Below, in pieces: positions 24,582-32,399 of a stretch of DNA of 64,000 nt. The notes beneath the pieces are model-generated. The model searched no databases. It was not told the origin of the DNA and was given only the letters and a program-made list of their open reading frames with translations. Numbering within the stretch: position 1 is the stretch's first letter; the number at the start of each line of letters is the position of its first letter. Source of the DNA: JBBQVS01 sp964657325 (lineage in GTDB: Bacteria > Chloroflexota > Ktedonobacteria > Ktedonobacterales > Ktedonobacteraceae); NCBI GenBank assembly GCA_964657325.1, contig CAZZVE010000005.1:1-64000 (forward strand), in the 5' to 3' direction. The translations under genes were made by a program, and so were the position numbers.

Positions 24582-25400
24582 TTATACCGTACATTGCGCC
24601 TTTATTTTGTTGTATATCGTGCGACTTACAACCTGTGCTAATAAATCTACGCTAGAGAAGTTGCCGTGTTGTGTTCTATAGTCTACAATGGCTTGTGCCG
24701 ATTTTTTGCTAATATGGAGGTTCTGGCTAAGTTCATCGACACCTGCTGTATTAATATTGACAAGTTGACCACTTGAACCGCTACTACTCCCTACTCCTGA
24801 TGTGCTACTGCTTGTTGTGCTAGCGACTCCGCCTGTATAAGTTGGAGGTGTTTCGCCCACCTGTGTTATGTACACTTCCTGTCCATCGCTTAGTTTGGCG
24901 GCGAGATTGATTGCCACAAGGTTAGCACTAGGCAGTGTGCCACCTGCTGCTTGTATAAGATCATATACTCGTGCCCCTGATGATAATGTGTAAATTCCAG
25001 GATGCTTGACTGCTCCCACAACGTATACTCGTATCCCATCCGTTGTTGAGACCGGAGTACTAGAGGTTGAGAAATTTTGTTGACTAACATTTGTACTCGA
25101 ACCTGTCGTTGTTGTTGTCGCTGAGTGCCAGACACCATAAATTGCTCCTACTAACCCTAGCACAAGAGATACAGCGATAATGCGGGCTATAAGTTGTTTC
25201 TTTGGTAGTGGTGCAGGTGGCATAGGTCCCGCAAGAGGTACAGGTGGCTGCAAGTTTGGTATATTGCTAGAAGGAAGCACAGGACCTAGTGGTGGCGAAA
25301 AGGGAATAGGTTGCGGAAGTGTTTGCTGTTGCGCTATATACTGACGGCGCATCCCAACATGATAATTATTGTTTGCAGGCGGTAGCTGTTGCTGCATCAT
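24582..25400 (-). CDS. comEA: ComEA-family DNA-binding protein
   Basis: A 272-residue membrane-anchored DNA receptor. A Pro-rich cytoplasmic N-terminus (about 1-70) precedes one membrane helix (LIARIIAVSLVLGLVGAIYG). A Ser/Thr linker leads to an SLBB domain (GIRVYVVGAVKHPGIYTL, about 123-185). A second Ser/Gly linker and a helix-hairpin-helix (LVNINTAGVDELSQNLHIS, KKSAQAIVDYR) close the protein. ComEA binds incoming double-stranded DNA outside the membrane and passes it to ComEC. Order comEA - small protein - comEC supports the call. Confidence 0.9.
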   Translation of the reverse strand: MMQQQLPPANNNYHVGMRRQYIAQQQTLPQPIPFSPPLGPVLPSSNIPNLQPPVPLAGPMPPAPLPKKQLIARIIAVSLVLGLVGAIYGVWHSATTTTTGSSTNVSQQNFSTSSTPVSTTDGIRVYVVGAVKHPGIYTLSSGARVYDLIQAAGGTLPSANLVAINLAAKLSDGQEVYITQVGETPPTYTGGVASTTSSSTSGVGSSSGSSGQLVNINTAGVDELSQNLHISKKSAQAIVDYRTQHGNFSSVDLLAQVVSRTIYNKIKAQCTV

Positions 25401-25560
25401 AAAAATTATACTCGCTTATTTGATATATTATATACAACAGAGAATATAACAAATACATTGGTAGTTGTCAATGGTGAAGTAGGGAAACTTTTATGGATAC
25501 TCAGGCGTGCTATTAGATGAAATATTGTCATTACGATACTATATAGTGGAGTATAACCAT

Positions 25561-25983
25561 ATGAAGTACGAAGAGTTTATTGCACAAGTTCGTCGTCGTG
25601 CCCGTCTTGGCACCAGTGAAGAGGCGGAGAGGGCGACAAAGGCTACGCTTGAAACGTTAGCGGGACGTTTGCAAGGCAATGAGGCTACACAACTCGCGGC
25701 ACAACTACCGCAGGAGATCGCGTTGTATCTACAGCCAGCCTATGCTGGTATTGGTGATAGTTATGGTCTCGACGAGTTCTTTTACCGTATCAGCGAACGT
25801 GAGGGTGTCGAGCTAACAGAATCAACCTTCCATGCCCGTGTCGTCTGTGCTCTGTTGAGTGAAGCTGTCTCTATTGGGGAGATAGACGATGTGCGTGCGC
25901 AACTTCCACCCGACTTCGCCAAACTATTCGATGTACAAAACGAAGGCGAAATTCCTGATTTGGGGGATGTAGTTTCAGAGTAA
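25561..25983 (+). CDS. DUF2267 protein
   Basis: A 140-residue protein beginning MKYEEFIAQVRRRARLGTSE. The repeated pattern of helical units (EEAERATKATLETLAGRLQG; FHARVVCALLSEAVSIGEI) and LPQEIALYLQP match DUF2267, a soluble helical family of unknown function. The start is set at 25561 because GTGGAG precedes it; an earlier in-frame codon at 25507 extends into the promoter region. A perfect hairpin follows the stop directly. Confidence 0.8.
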   Translation: MKYEEFIAQVRRRARLGTSEEAERATKATLETLAGRLQGNEATQLAAQLPQEIALYLQPAYAGIGDSYGLDEFFYRISEREGVELTESTFHARVVCALLSEAVSIGEIDDVRAQLPPDFAKLFDVQNEGEIPDLGDVVSE

Positions 25984-26049
25984 GTTGATTTGTGGTCAGT
26001 AAAAAGCTGTGGCAGTTCTGCCACAGCTTTTTACTGACCACAAATCAAC
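25984..26049. terminator. Terminator hairpin with perfect 31-bp arms and 4-nt loop
   Basis: Arms 25984-26014 and 26019-26049 are exact inverted copies. They contain CTGTGGCA/TGCCACAG next to the loop and internal A5/T5 runs. It directly follows the DUF2267 stop and precedes the tRNA promoter. Confidence 0.88.
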
Positions 26050-26056
26050 AAAAAAC

Positions 26057-26085
26057 TTGAGATTGTTTGACAAGTGTGCTATTAT
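26057..26085 (+). promoter_or_regulatory. Promoter of tRNA-Arg
   Basis: TTGAGA (26057-26062), 17 bp, TATTAT (26080-26085), placing the start a few bases before the tRNA. Confidence 0.7.
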
Positions 26086-26094
26086 CGCAGTAAT

Positions 26095-26166
26095 GTTCCC
26101 GTAGCTCAGTGGATAGAGCATTGGCCTCCGAAGCCATGTGCGCAGGTTCGATTCCTGTCGGGAACG
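26095..26166 (+). tRNA. tRNA-Arg, anticodon CCG
   Basis: A full cloverleaf: acceptor GTTCCCG (26095-26101) with CGGGAAC (26159-26165), D arm GCTCAGTGGATAGAGC, anticodon loop CTCCGAA with CCG at 26128-26130, T arm CAGG-TTCGATT-CCTG. The discriminator is G. CC follows but not the final A, so CCA is not encoded. Confidence 0.95.
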
Positions 26167-26177
26167 CCTTTCCCTAG

Positions 26178-26204
26178 AAAAAAGCTGGTTTATCCAGCTT
26201 TTTT
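26178..26204 (+). terminator. Rho-independent terminator of tRNA-Arg
   Basis: AAAAAAGCTGG, loop TTTAT, CCAGCTTTTTT, followed by further T. A classical hairpin with U run. Confidence 0.88.
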
Positions 26205-26220
26205 TATGCTTTGTAGCTTG

Positions 26221-26724
26221 TTACTTCCACACCCACTCGTTAGGGCATGTAAAGTCAAGTACTGCAACGCTACCTGTACCGAGTGAACTGACAATGAACT
26301 GTGGAATACCAGAATGTTGAGCGTGGTTCTCTTTATCCGGTAGCAGGACTGAAATTCCATCAAGTTCATGTACATAGCTAATGGACTCGTGGAAAGTTGC
26401 AACTTGATTGACGACAACATCGACGACGAAGTTGACGGTTCCAGTCGATGCATCGTAATCCATCAAGCGTGGAGTGATAGAATCGTTGGAGTGCCGAAAT
26501 GGGTCAGCAAAGCTATATTCTGTTTTGTAAGGGTTACTTGCATCTGCGTGTGCAAATGCAAATGCCTCTGTACACAAGTCATATTTGTATGCGCTATTAG
26601 GCGTACGCAGAAGTCCAGAATGTGGCGATGTTGGAAATAAAACATGCTGTACAGGCTTCCAAAACACAAAACAACTTGCTAGCACAATGCCAAATACTAT
26701 AACAGAGAGAAGCCAGCGTTTCAT
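26221..26724 (-). CDS. Secreted or membrane-anchored protein of unknown function
   Basis: A 167-residue protein with one N-terminal hydrophobic segment (WLLSVIVFGIVLASCFVFW) that could be a signal anchor; the Cys in LASCF is not in a clear lipobox. The rest looks extracytoplasmic and beta-rich, with the phrase DYDASTGTVNFVVDVVVNQV. It has no recognised domain. It converges on tRNA-Arg and is followed upstream by the VKOR gene on the same strand with 108 bp between. Confidence 0.6.
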   Translation of the reverse strand: MKRWLLSVIVFGIVLASCFVFWKPVQHVLFPTSPHSGLLRTPNSAYKYDLCTEAFAFAHADASNPYKTEYSFADPFRHSNDSITPRLMDYDASTGTVNFVVDVVVNQVATFHESISYVHELDGISVLLPDKENHAQHSGIPQFIVSSLGTGSVAVLDFTCPNEWVWK

Positions 26725-26832
26725 ATTCTATTCTCCTCACAAAGTTAACAAGAAGCGGGATAGGCTTATACATTATGCCCATCTACTGATCCGCATTACA
26801 ATAACAACATAGTAAGGAGACCGTGAGACATG

Positions 26833-27339
26833 TTATCCACGCCTGGAAACGACGGATGGCTTCTCTTCCTCCTCTTCAATCTCTTCCAATTCTGAACTCG
26901 ATTGCTGTACCTGTATAACCGTGATGAGGAGCATAGCAAGAATAATGACATGCAGTCCTGTACACCACGCGCAAATGGTATGTAGGCGTACAAGTTCTAC
27001 AAAAACAAGGTAGAGTACTGTCACAATACCAGCTATCGCCCAGACAAGTTCAGCTATCAGCAAGCGCCGTCTTTCAGGCAAAATACGCCATGCGGTAAAT
27101 GCCAACGCACCCATAACTGCGCACCAGAGGAGTCCAGGCACACTAATAGGTATCGTCGTTCCTGGAACAACAGAATAAGGGCTAGCAAGGACACGTGCAC
27201 AATCAACAACGCCACTCGCAGAGCAGACAAGCGGAGCATTATCATAGTGAACGGAGGTCAAGTAAATGGAGATACCCACCCCGACGAGTGCCAGAACTAG
27301 AAGCGTCAATTGTCCCCGGGAGCGTCGTATATCTATCAT
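26833..27339 (-). CDS. Vitamin K epoxide reductase (VKOR) family protein
   Basis: A 168-residue membrane protein of four to five helices. The loop cysteines are in PLVCSASGVVDCARV and the active-site pair is ICAWCTGLH. Bacterial VKOR reoxidises DsbA-like thioredoxins with quinone and so drives disulfide formation outside the cytoplasm. No fused thioredoxin domain is present. The start is set at 27339 (GAGAGAAC upstream); a codon 30 nt earlier is possible. The C-terminus is acidic (ELEEIEEEEEK). Confidence 0.88.
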   Translation of the reverse strand: MIDIRRSRGQLTLLVLALVGVGISIYLTSVHYDNAPLVCSASGVVDCARVLASPYSVVPGTTIPISVPGLLWCAVMGALAFTAWRILPERRRLLIAELVWAIAGIVTVLYLVFVELVRLHTICAWCTGLHVIILAMLLITVIQVQQSSSELEEIEEEEEKPSVVSRRG

Positions 27340-27429
27340 CAATGTTCTCTCTTTTTCATATCTCAACATAACTGGTATACATGTAGCGACCGATTATGCT
27401 GCTTGATAAAATAATGTGGATAAGTCGCC

Positions 27430-27501
27430 TGTAAGGACCGATGAATCACGTCCTTCTCGGCACTCGAAATGCTAAGAGGACGCGATACATCGGTCCTTGC
27501 A
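27430..27501. repeat. Family A palindromic element, copy A2
   Basis: A 72-bp imperfect palindrome with TGTAAGGACCGATGAATCAC at one end and GGACGCGATACATCGGTCCT at the other. It lies in the 250-bp gap between the VKOR and hydrolase genes. Confidence 0.82.
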
Positions 27502-27590
27502 AATAGCATAGCTTCAACGTAGTCTCGTGTCAATAAGAAATTCTAAAGAAAGTATGAAGTCAGGATTATCTACATGATACAATATGCCCT

Positions 27591-28324
27591 ATGCAAGTAA
27601 AAAAACACTCTCTAAGAAAAACTATACCTGTTGAGACAGGAAACACGTTCCTCTATGGTTATCGACTGCATTATAGAATTATGGGCACGGGAAGTCCGCT
27701 TGTCCTCATTCACGGTTTTGGGGTTTCTGGTCATGTCTGGCAGCGTGTTTTGCCCTATCTTGCGCAAGAGCATCAAGTCTTTATTGTTGACCTCCCTGGT
27801 TATGGGCGGAGCACGTATAGAGAAACGCGTGCACCCTGGCGATTACGCGAAATGGCTCCGTTACTTGCTGCATGGCTGCAACGAATGAGTCTTTCATCTG
27901 TTCATCTCATAGGGCATTCAATGGGTGGAGCAATCGCTATTCACCTTGCTGCCCATGCACCTGAATTAGTCAAAAGTCTGACGCTCGTCGATGCCGCAGG
28001 TATGCCATTTCGCTCAACCTTCCCTGCACTTGCCGCTCGTTCGGCTCACTCCTTTGTACAGCTTAAGAATGGAGGCTATCCGCTACCGCTGGTGCGTGAT
28101 GTCCTACGACCAAGAGTGCGCCTTTTCTGGCAAGGAGCAACGCAGTTGACTAACTGTGATTTTCGCGCTGAAATTGCGACATTAACTATGCCTACACTTA
28201 TTATCTGGGGTGAACAAGATATTCTCGTTCCCATCTCGCTCGGCTACGAACTTCGTGACGCCTTGCCACGTGCGATATTCGTTCCCATCTCTGACAGTGG
28301 ACATCGCCCCATGTTGGCACAACC
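27591..28324 (+). CDS. Alpha/beta-hydrolase, C-terminus lost in the assembly gap
   Basis: About 245 residues are visible. The oxyanion motif is LVLIHGFGVSGHVW, the nucleophile elbow LIGHSMGGAIAIH (about 104-116), the acid in IIWGEQDILVP, and the catalytic His in SDSGHRPM. All three catalytic residues are present, so only the last helix should be missing in the Ns. Substrate unknown: esterase, epoxide hydrolase and C-C hydrolase activities all fit. There is no ribosome binding site, and an extended -10 (TGATACAAT, 27575-27583) is so close to the ATG that the mRNA may be leaderless. Confidence 0.83.
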
Positions 28325-28424
28325 NNNNNNNNNNNNNNNNNNNNNNNNNNNNNNNNNNNNNNNNNNNNNNNNNNNNNNNNNNNNNNNNNNNNNNNNNNNN
28401 NNNNNNNNNNNNNNNNNNNNNNNN
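28325..28424. other. Assembly gap of 100 N
   Basis: The Ns lie between the converging hydrolase and recQ genes. A long perfect palindrome, like others at convergent gene ends in this window, is a likely reason for the break. The length is a placeholder. Confidence 0.95.
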
Positions 28425-28431
28425 CCACGCT

Positions 28432-30060
28432 CTACACAGGTGTAAGCAGATTATACTCAACCACGACTTCCACCGCGAGCGTCTTATAGCCTACGCTATC
28501 AAAGAGAACAACCATCTTATCGCCTTCATAACGTAGCACGAGGCCGTTGCCCCATATATTGTGCATGACTTCCGTATTGATTGGAAATGGCATGTTCTCT
28601 TCATCTTCTGCAATAGTAATGCCAGCGTCACAGTTGTCGCAGAAACCACATGGATCGTCGATCTCTTCGCCGAAGTAGTTTAGCAGATATTCGCGACGAC
28701 AATCTTGCACTTCAGCATAGCCAGCCATCATATCGAGACGCGACTTGTCATATTGACGATGGGCTTCATGTTCGTTTATGACCTGTATTACTACCTCATC
28801 TAACGCAGCATGTTCGTTGCCCGCAACAATTTCTCCCGATGCAAGCGTTTTGACGACCCCCGCTTCTTCAAGGCGGCTGAGAGCTTCAGCGAGTTTTGAT
28901 CGGGAGAGATGCGTTTTGTCGTTTAACTCGCGCAGGACAACCGGTTCCTCACTCTCCTGTACAACCTGCGCTACCTGCTCCACCTGATCGATATCAATAT
29001 GTCCACTTCCAGCGAAGAAGCGATGAATGCGCATATCCTCTGGTCGATAAAACAGAATTGCTTTTGCATCGTTGCCATCACGTCCCGCCCTCCCAATTTC
29101 CTGATAATAGGAATCGATAGACTCACTAATATCATAGTGAAAGACAAAGCGTACATTTGGCTTATCAATACCCATACCAAAAGCGGTGGTGGCGACAATT
29201 ACCTCAATCTCATCGCTCATGAATTGTTTCTGCACTTGTTCGCGCTCGACTGGTCGCATACCAGCATGATAAAAGGCCGCCTTCACCTGTTGTCCACGTA
29301 ACGCCTCCGCGATCTCCTCTGCATGCTTCCGTGTTGCTGCATACACGATGCCAGGTCTCTCTGTAGAGACAACACGTTCAATCAAAGCCTTCTTTTTGTC
29401 GTGCTCTTCGTGGAAGGTCTCGATGCCGAGCCAGATGTTGGGGCGATCAAAGCCTTGCACTATGACATGTGGCTCGCGCATGTCAAGTCGCTCAAGAATT
29501 TCTTTACGCACTGTGGGGGCAGCCGTTGCGGTAAGTGCTAGGATAGGAGGCCGCCCGATAGCTTCGATAATAGCACCAAGGCGCAGGTATTCAGGACGAA
29601 AATCATGTCCCCATTCGCTGATACAGTGTGCTTCATCGACAACAAAAAGGGCGGGGTGAGCAACTTTAATCTGTTGTAGCACCTCTTCGTTACTGAATTG
29701 TTCAGGGGCAAGGAAGAGATAGTTGAGTTTGCCTTGTTCGAGGTCCTGCAATACCTCTTCACGTTTTGCCTCACGCATCGTAGAGTTTACCAGAGCAGCT
29801 TTACCAACATCGCTTTCTTCTATCGACTCAACTTGATCGCGCTGTAACGCAATAAGGGGTGAGACAACCACTGTTGGACCATGCAATACCTGTTCTGCCA
29901 TCTGGTAAATCATGGATTTGCCCAGACCGGTGGGCAACACAGCTAGCGTATCATGTCCCTCAATAATTGACTTGATTGCCGCCTCTTGTCCAGGTCGAAA
30001 GTCCGCAAAGCCAAACTTCTCACGCATGATGCGACGCACTTGTCGCTTATCCGTCTTCAT
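28432..30060 (-). CDS. recQ: RecQ-family DNA helicase with C-terminal DUF3553-like domain
   Basis: A 542-residue ATP-dependent 3'-5' helicase. Motif 0 FADFRPGQEAAI, Walker A PTGLGKSMIYQ, DEAH box VVDEAHCISEWGHDFRPEY with the RecQ aromatic loop, motif III LALTATA, and motif VI QEIGRAGRDG are all present. The RecQ zinc motif is C(RREYLLNYFGEEIDDP)CGFCDNC. HRDC is absent; instead a C-terminal SH3-like segment (MHNIWGNGLVLRYEGDKMVV) fits DUF3553. The protein is complete at the stop 8 bp from the gap. It acts in recombination and fork repair. Confidence 0.92.
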   Translation of the reverse strand: MKTDKRQVRRIMREKFGFADFRPGQEAAIKSIIEGHDTLAVLPTGLGKSMIYQMAEQVLHGPTVVVSPLIALQRDQVESIEESDVGKAALVNSTMREAKREEVLQDLEQGKLNYLFLAPEQFSNEEVLQQIKVAHPALFVVDEAHCISEWGHDFRPEYLRLGAIIEAIGRPPILALTATAAPTVRKEILERLDMREPHVIVQGFDRPNIWLGIETFHEEHDKKKALIERVVSTERPGIVYAATRKHAEEIAEALRGQQVKAAFYHAGMRPVEREQVQKQFMSDEIEVIVATTAFGMGIDKPNVRFVFHYDISESIDSYYQEIGRAGRDGNDAKAILFYRPEDMRIHRFFAGSGHIDIDQVEQVAQVVQESEEPVVLRELNDKTHLSRSKLAEALSRLEEAGVVKTLASGEIVAGNEHAALDEVVIQVINEHEAHRQYDKSRLDMMAGYAEVQDCRREYLLNYFGEEIDDPCGFCDNCDAGITIAEDEENMPFPINTEVMHNIWGNGLVLRYEGDKMVVLFDSVGYKTLAVEVVVEYNLLTPV

Positions 30061-30294
30061 TTATCCCTCTATTCCAGGTGTTTGAGCTACACGGCATACA
30101 TGGGAGGGTCCATCCATCGTATGTGAGGCGCGTGAGTAGCTCTTACCATTCTCTAGTTTTTTGTAATAGTAACACGCATAGCAGTAGCAGCAGTGTTACA
30201 TCGCAAGTACTCATCGTATATGACACAGAGGGAAGCTTTTGGATGTCTAGCCTTGTTGTCTTAGATAGAGTTACAAATAACAAAGGGAACCAAC

Positions 30295-31530
30295 ATGCAT
30301 TATAAAGCAGCTGAGGATGTGGTACAAACTGAACCGCAAGCACCGATAGTTGAGCCAAAGAGTTCTAGTATAAATCAGAAAATGGTATGGATATTGTCTG
30401 TGGCGTGTGCGATGACTGCTGCCAACCTCTATTATAACCAGCCTTTACTTGCGGATATGGCACATACCTTTTCCGTTTCAGAAAGCGCAGTTGGCTTCAT
30501 CGCGACACTGGCACAACTCGGCTATGCAGCAGGATTACTATTTATCGTCCCTCTTGGCGACTCTTTTGATCGGCGTAATCTGATTACACTTACGCTTGTA
30601 GCGGTAACGCTTTCACTCATTGCTGTCGCCCTTGCGCCCTCTATTGGATTTCTGGCAATTGTCAGCTTTGTAGTTGGGGTCACAACGGTTGCCCCACAAA
30701 TTATCGTGCCGTTTGCCGCGAGCCTTGCTCACCCCGAGCAGCGTGGACGTGTTGTTGGCACAGTGATGAGTGGCTTATTGATTGGCATCTTGCTTGCGCG
30801 TACAGTGAGTGGCTTTGTAGGCGCGCACTTCGGTTGGCGTGTGATGTATTGGATTGCTGCTGCTATGATGGTTGCACTTGCAGTTATGTTACGTGTGCTT
30901 TTACCAAAGGAAGAACCTCGTACTAGCACAAGCTATCCACGTCTACTGCGTTCGCTTTGGGGATTGATTCGTACTGAGCCTGTCATCCGTGAAACAAGTG
31001 TGTTTGGCGCACTTATCTTCGCCGCGTTTAGTGTTTTCTGGGTAACGCTTGTCTTCTTTCTTGGTGCACCACCCTATCGTTATGGTAGCGAAGTCGTTGG
31101 CCTCTTCGGACTGGTTGGAGTCGTTGGCGCATTGGCGGCTTCCAACGTTGGTAAAATCGCAGATCGTGTTGACGCACGTATCATCACGGGCATCATGATT
31201 GGAATAGCCTTGGCCGCGTTTCTCATCTTCTGGTTGTTTGGGCAGATGCTCTGGGGACTTATCATTGGCGTTATATTACTTGATCTCGGTACACAGGGAA
31301 CGCAGGTCTCTAATCAGACGCGTGTGTATAGCCTGAATGCGGAGGTCAGAAGTAGACTTAACACCATTTACATGGTTTCGTACTTCGTTGGTGGTTCGCT
31401 TGGTTCGTTGCTAGGTGCGTATGCATGGAGTATCTGGCGTTGGAACGGTGTTTGCGCAGTCGGAACACTCTTGTTAGTTGCGGCACTTGGAGTATACACA
31501 CTAAGAGGTAGACACGTTAAAAGTGCATGA
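30295..31530 (+). CDS. MFS transporter
   Basis: A 411-residue, about 12-helix major facilitator permease. The loop 2-3 signature is GDSFDRRNLI, and ANLYYNQPLLADMA at helix 1 is typical of the YNQPLL subgroup of drug/sugar efflux proteins (YnfM/AraJ-like). A polar 35-residue N-terminus precedes helix 1. AAAGGGAACC lies before the ATG. The substrate cannot be told. The upstream 234 bp to recQ are divergent and show no RNA motif I recognise. Confidence 0.87.
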   Translation: MHYKAAEDVVQTEPQAPIVEPKSSSINQKMVWILSVACAMTAANLYYNQPLLADMAHTFSVSESAVGFIATLAQLGYAAGLLFIVPLGDSFDRRNLITLTLVAVTLSLIAVALAPSIGFLAIVSFVVGVTTVAPQIIVPFAASLAHPEQRGRVVGTVMSGLLIGILLARTVSGFVGAHFGWRVMYWIAAAMMVALAVMLRVLLPKEEPRTSTSYPRLLRSLWGLIRTEPVIRETSVFGALIFAAFSVFWVTLVFFLGAPPYRYGSEVVGLFGLVGVVGALAASNVGKIADRVDARIITGIMIGIALAAFLIFWLFGQMLWGLIIGVILLDLGTQGTQVSNQTRVYSLNAEVRSRLNTIYMVSYFVGGSLGSLLGAYAWSIWRWNGVCAVGTLLLVAALGVYTLRGRHVKSA

Positions 31531-31574
31531 TGAGAGGCAGGATAATGAACAAGTTATTAAACCTAGAGCTGTTC

Positions 31575-31787
31575 GCATGACAGGGGCAAGCCCATCGAAT
31601 CCAACTAACTCGTAAAACGGCTTGGTGAAGGGCATGACAGGGGCAAGCCCTGTCACTACTATATGACCCCTCCAATCCGCGTGGCTTTGCCACGCGGCAC
31701 TGTGTATAGTAGTGACAGGGCTTGCCCCTGTCATGCCGCCGATCCTTACTGTAGGCTCTTTTGTAAGTTAGTTGGATTCAATGGGCA
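31575..31787. repeat. Nested palindromic element D
   Basis: There are three concentric inverted repeats: outer 31590-31610 with 31766-31786 (20 of 21 match, GCCCATCGAATCCAACTAAC); middle 31631-31663 with 31705-31737 (33 bp, perfect); inner CCGCGTGGC (31677-31685) with 31689-31697. GCATGACAGGGGCAAGCCC occurs directly at 31575-31593 and 31632-31650, and inverted at 31719-31737. The arrangement suggests an element inserted in a related copy. It occupies the 300-bp gap between the MFS and amidase genes; no gene is seen. Confidence 0.85.
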
Positions 31788-31829
31788 AGCTGCTGCACAA
31801 CTTTTAATAGCTTTAAATAAGGAGAGAGC

Positions 31830-32399
31830 ATGATAGATGGCCCCGACGAACCGGGAGTATTGTGGATACCCTCAAATAACTACTTCCCGTATCGCTCTGG
31901 ACATACTCCACGATGGATTATTGTACACGGTACTGCTGGCTTTACCAGTGCGGAGGAGGTTGGTTACTACTTCCAGAAAGCAGATGTAGCAACACACTAC
32001 ACGGTAGACCGCGAGGCTGTAATAGTTCAGCACGTAAGCGAGTTTCATGGTGCTTGGGGCAATGGTGGTGTAACAGACGGGCACGATGCATGGTGGTCAA
32101 AATCGCTTAACCCGAATCTTATAACAATTTCAATTGAACATGTCAAACCAAGTAGGGATAATTCCGACGAACTTACGCAGGTGCAAAAAGAAGCAAGTTT
32201 TTTGCTGATTCGGCATATCTGTGAACGTTATGCTATTCCACGTCGCTGGGCAGATGCACAGGGTGGTATCACAGGTCACTATTCGATGGACCCTGTATAT
32301 CGCAGTTTCTGCCCGGGTCCCTACAGATGTGTCAAATGGTATTGGCCATTCATTATCTATGTTCCAAACCGTAGTTTGGAGCTTCTTTGGTTACGATGA
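31830..32399 (+). CDS. N-acetylmuramoyl-L-alanine amidase (Amidase_2/PGRP type)
   Basis: A 189-residue protein. Zinc ligands are expected in WIIVHGTAGF (about 27-36) and in GHYSMDPVYRSFCPGPY (about 148-164), with the substrate-groove pattern ATHYTVDREAVIVQHV between. Such enzymes split the amide between MurNAc and L-Ala in peptidoglycan. There is no signal peptide, which is common in phage-type or lysis-dependent amidases. AAGGAGAG precedes the ATG. Its last 47 bp overlap the 3' end of guaB on the other strand. Confidence 0.85.
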   Translation: MIDGPDEPGVLWIPSNNYFPYRSGHTPRWIIVHGTAGFTSAEEVGYYFQKADVATHYTVDREAVIVQHVSEFHGAWGNGGVTDGHDAWWSKSLNPNLITISIEHVKPSRDNSDELTQVQKEASFLLIRHICERYAIPRRWADAQGGITGHYSMDPVYRSFCPGPYRCVKWYWPFIIYVPNRSLELLWLR

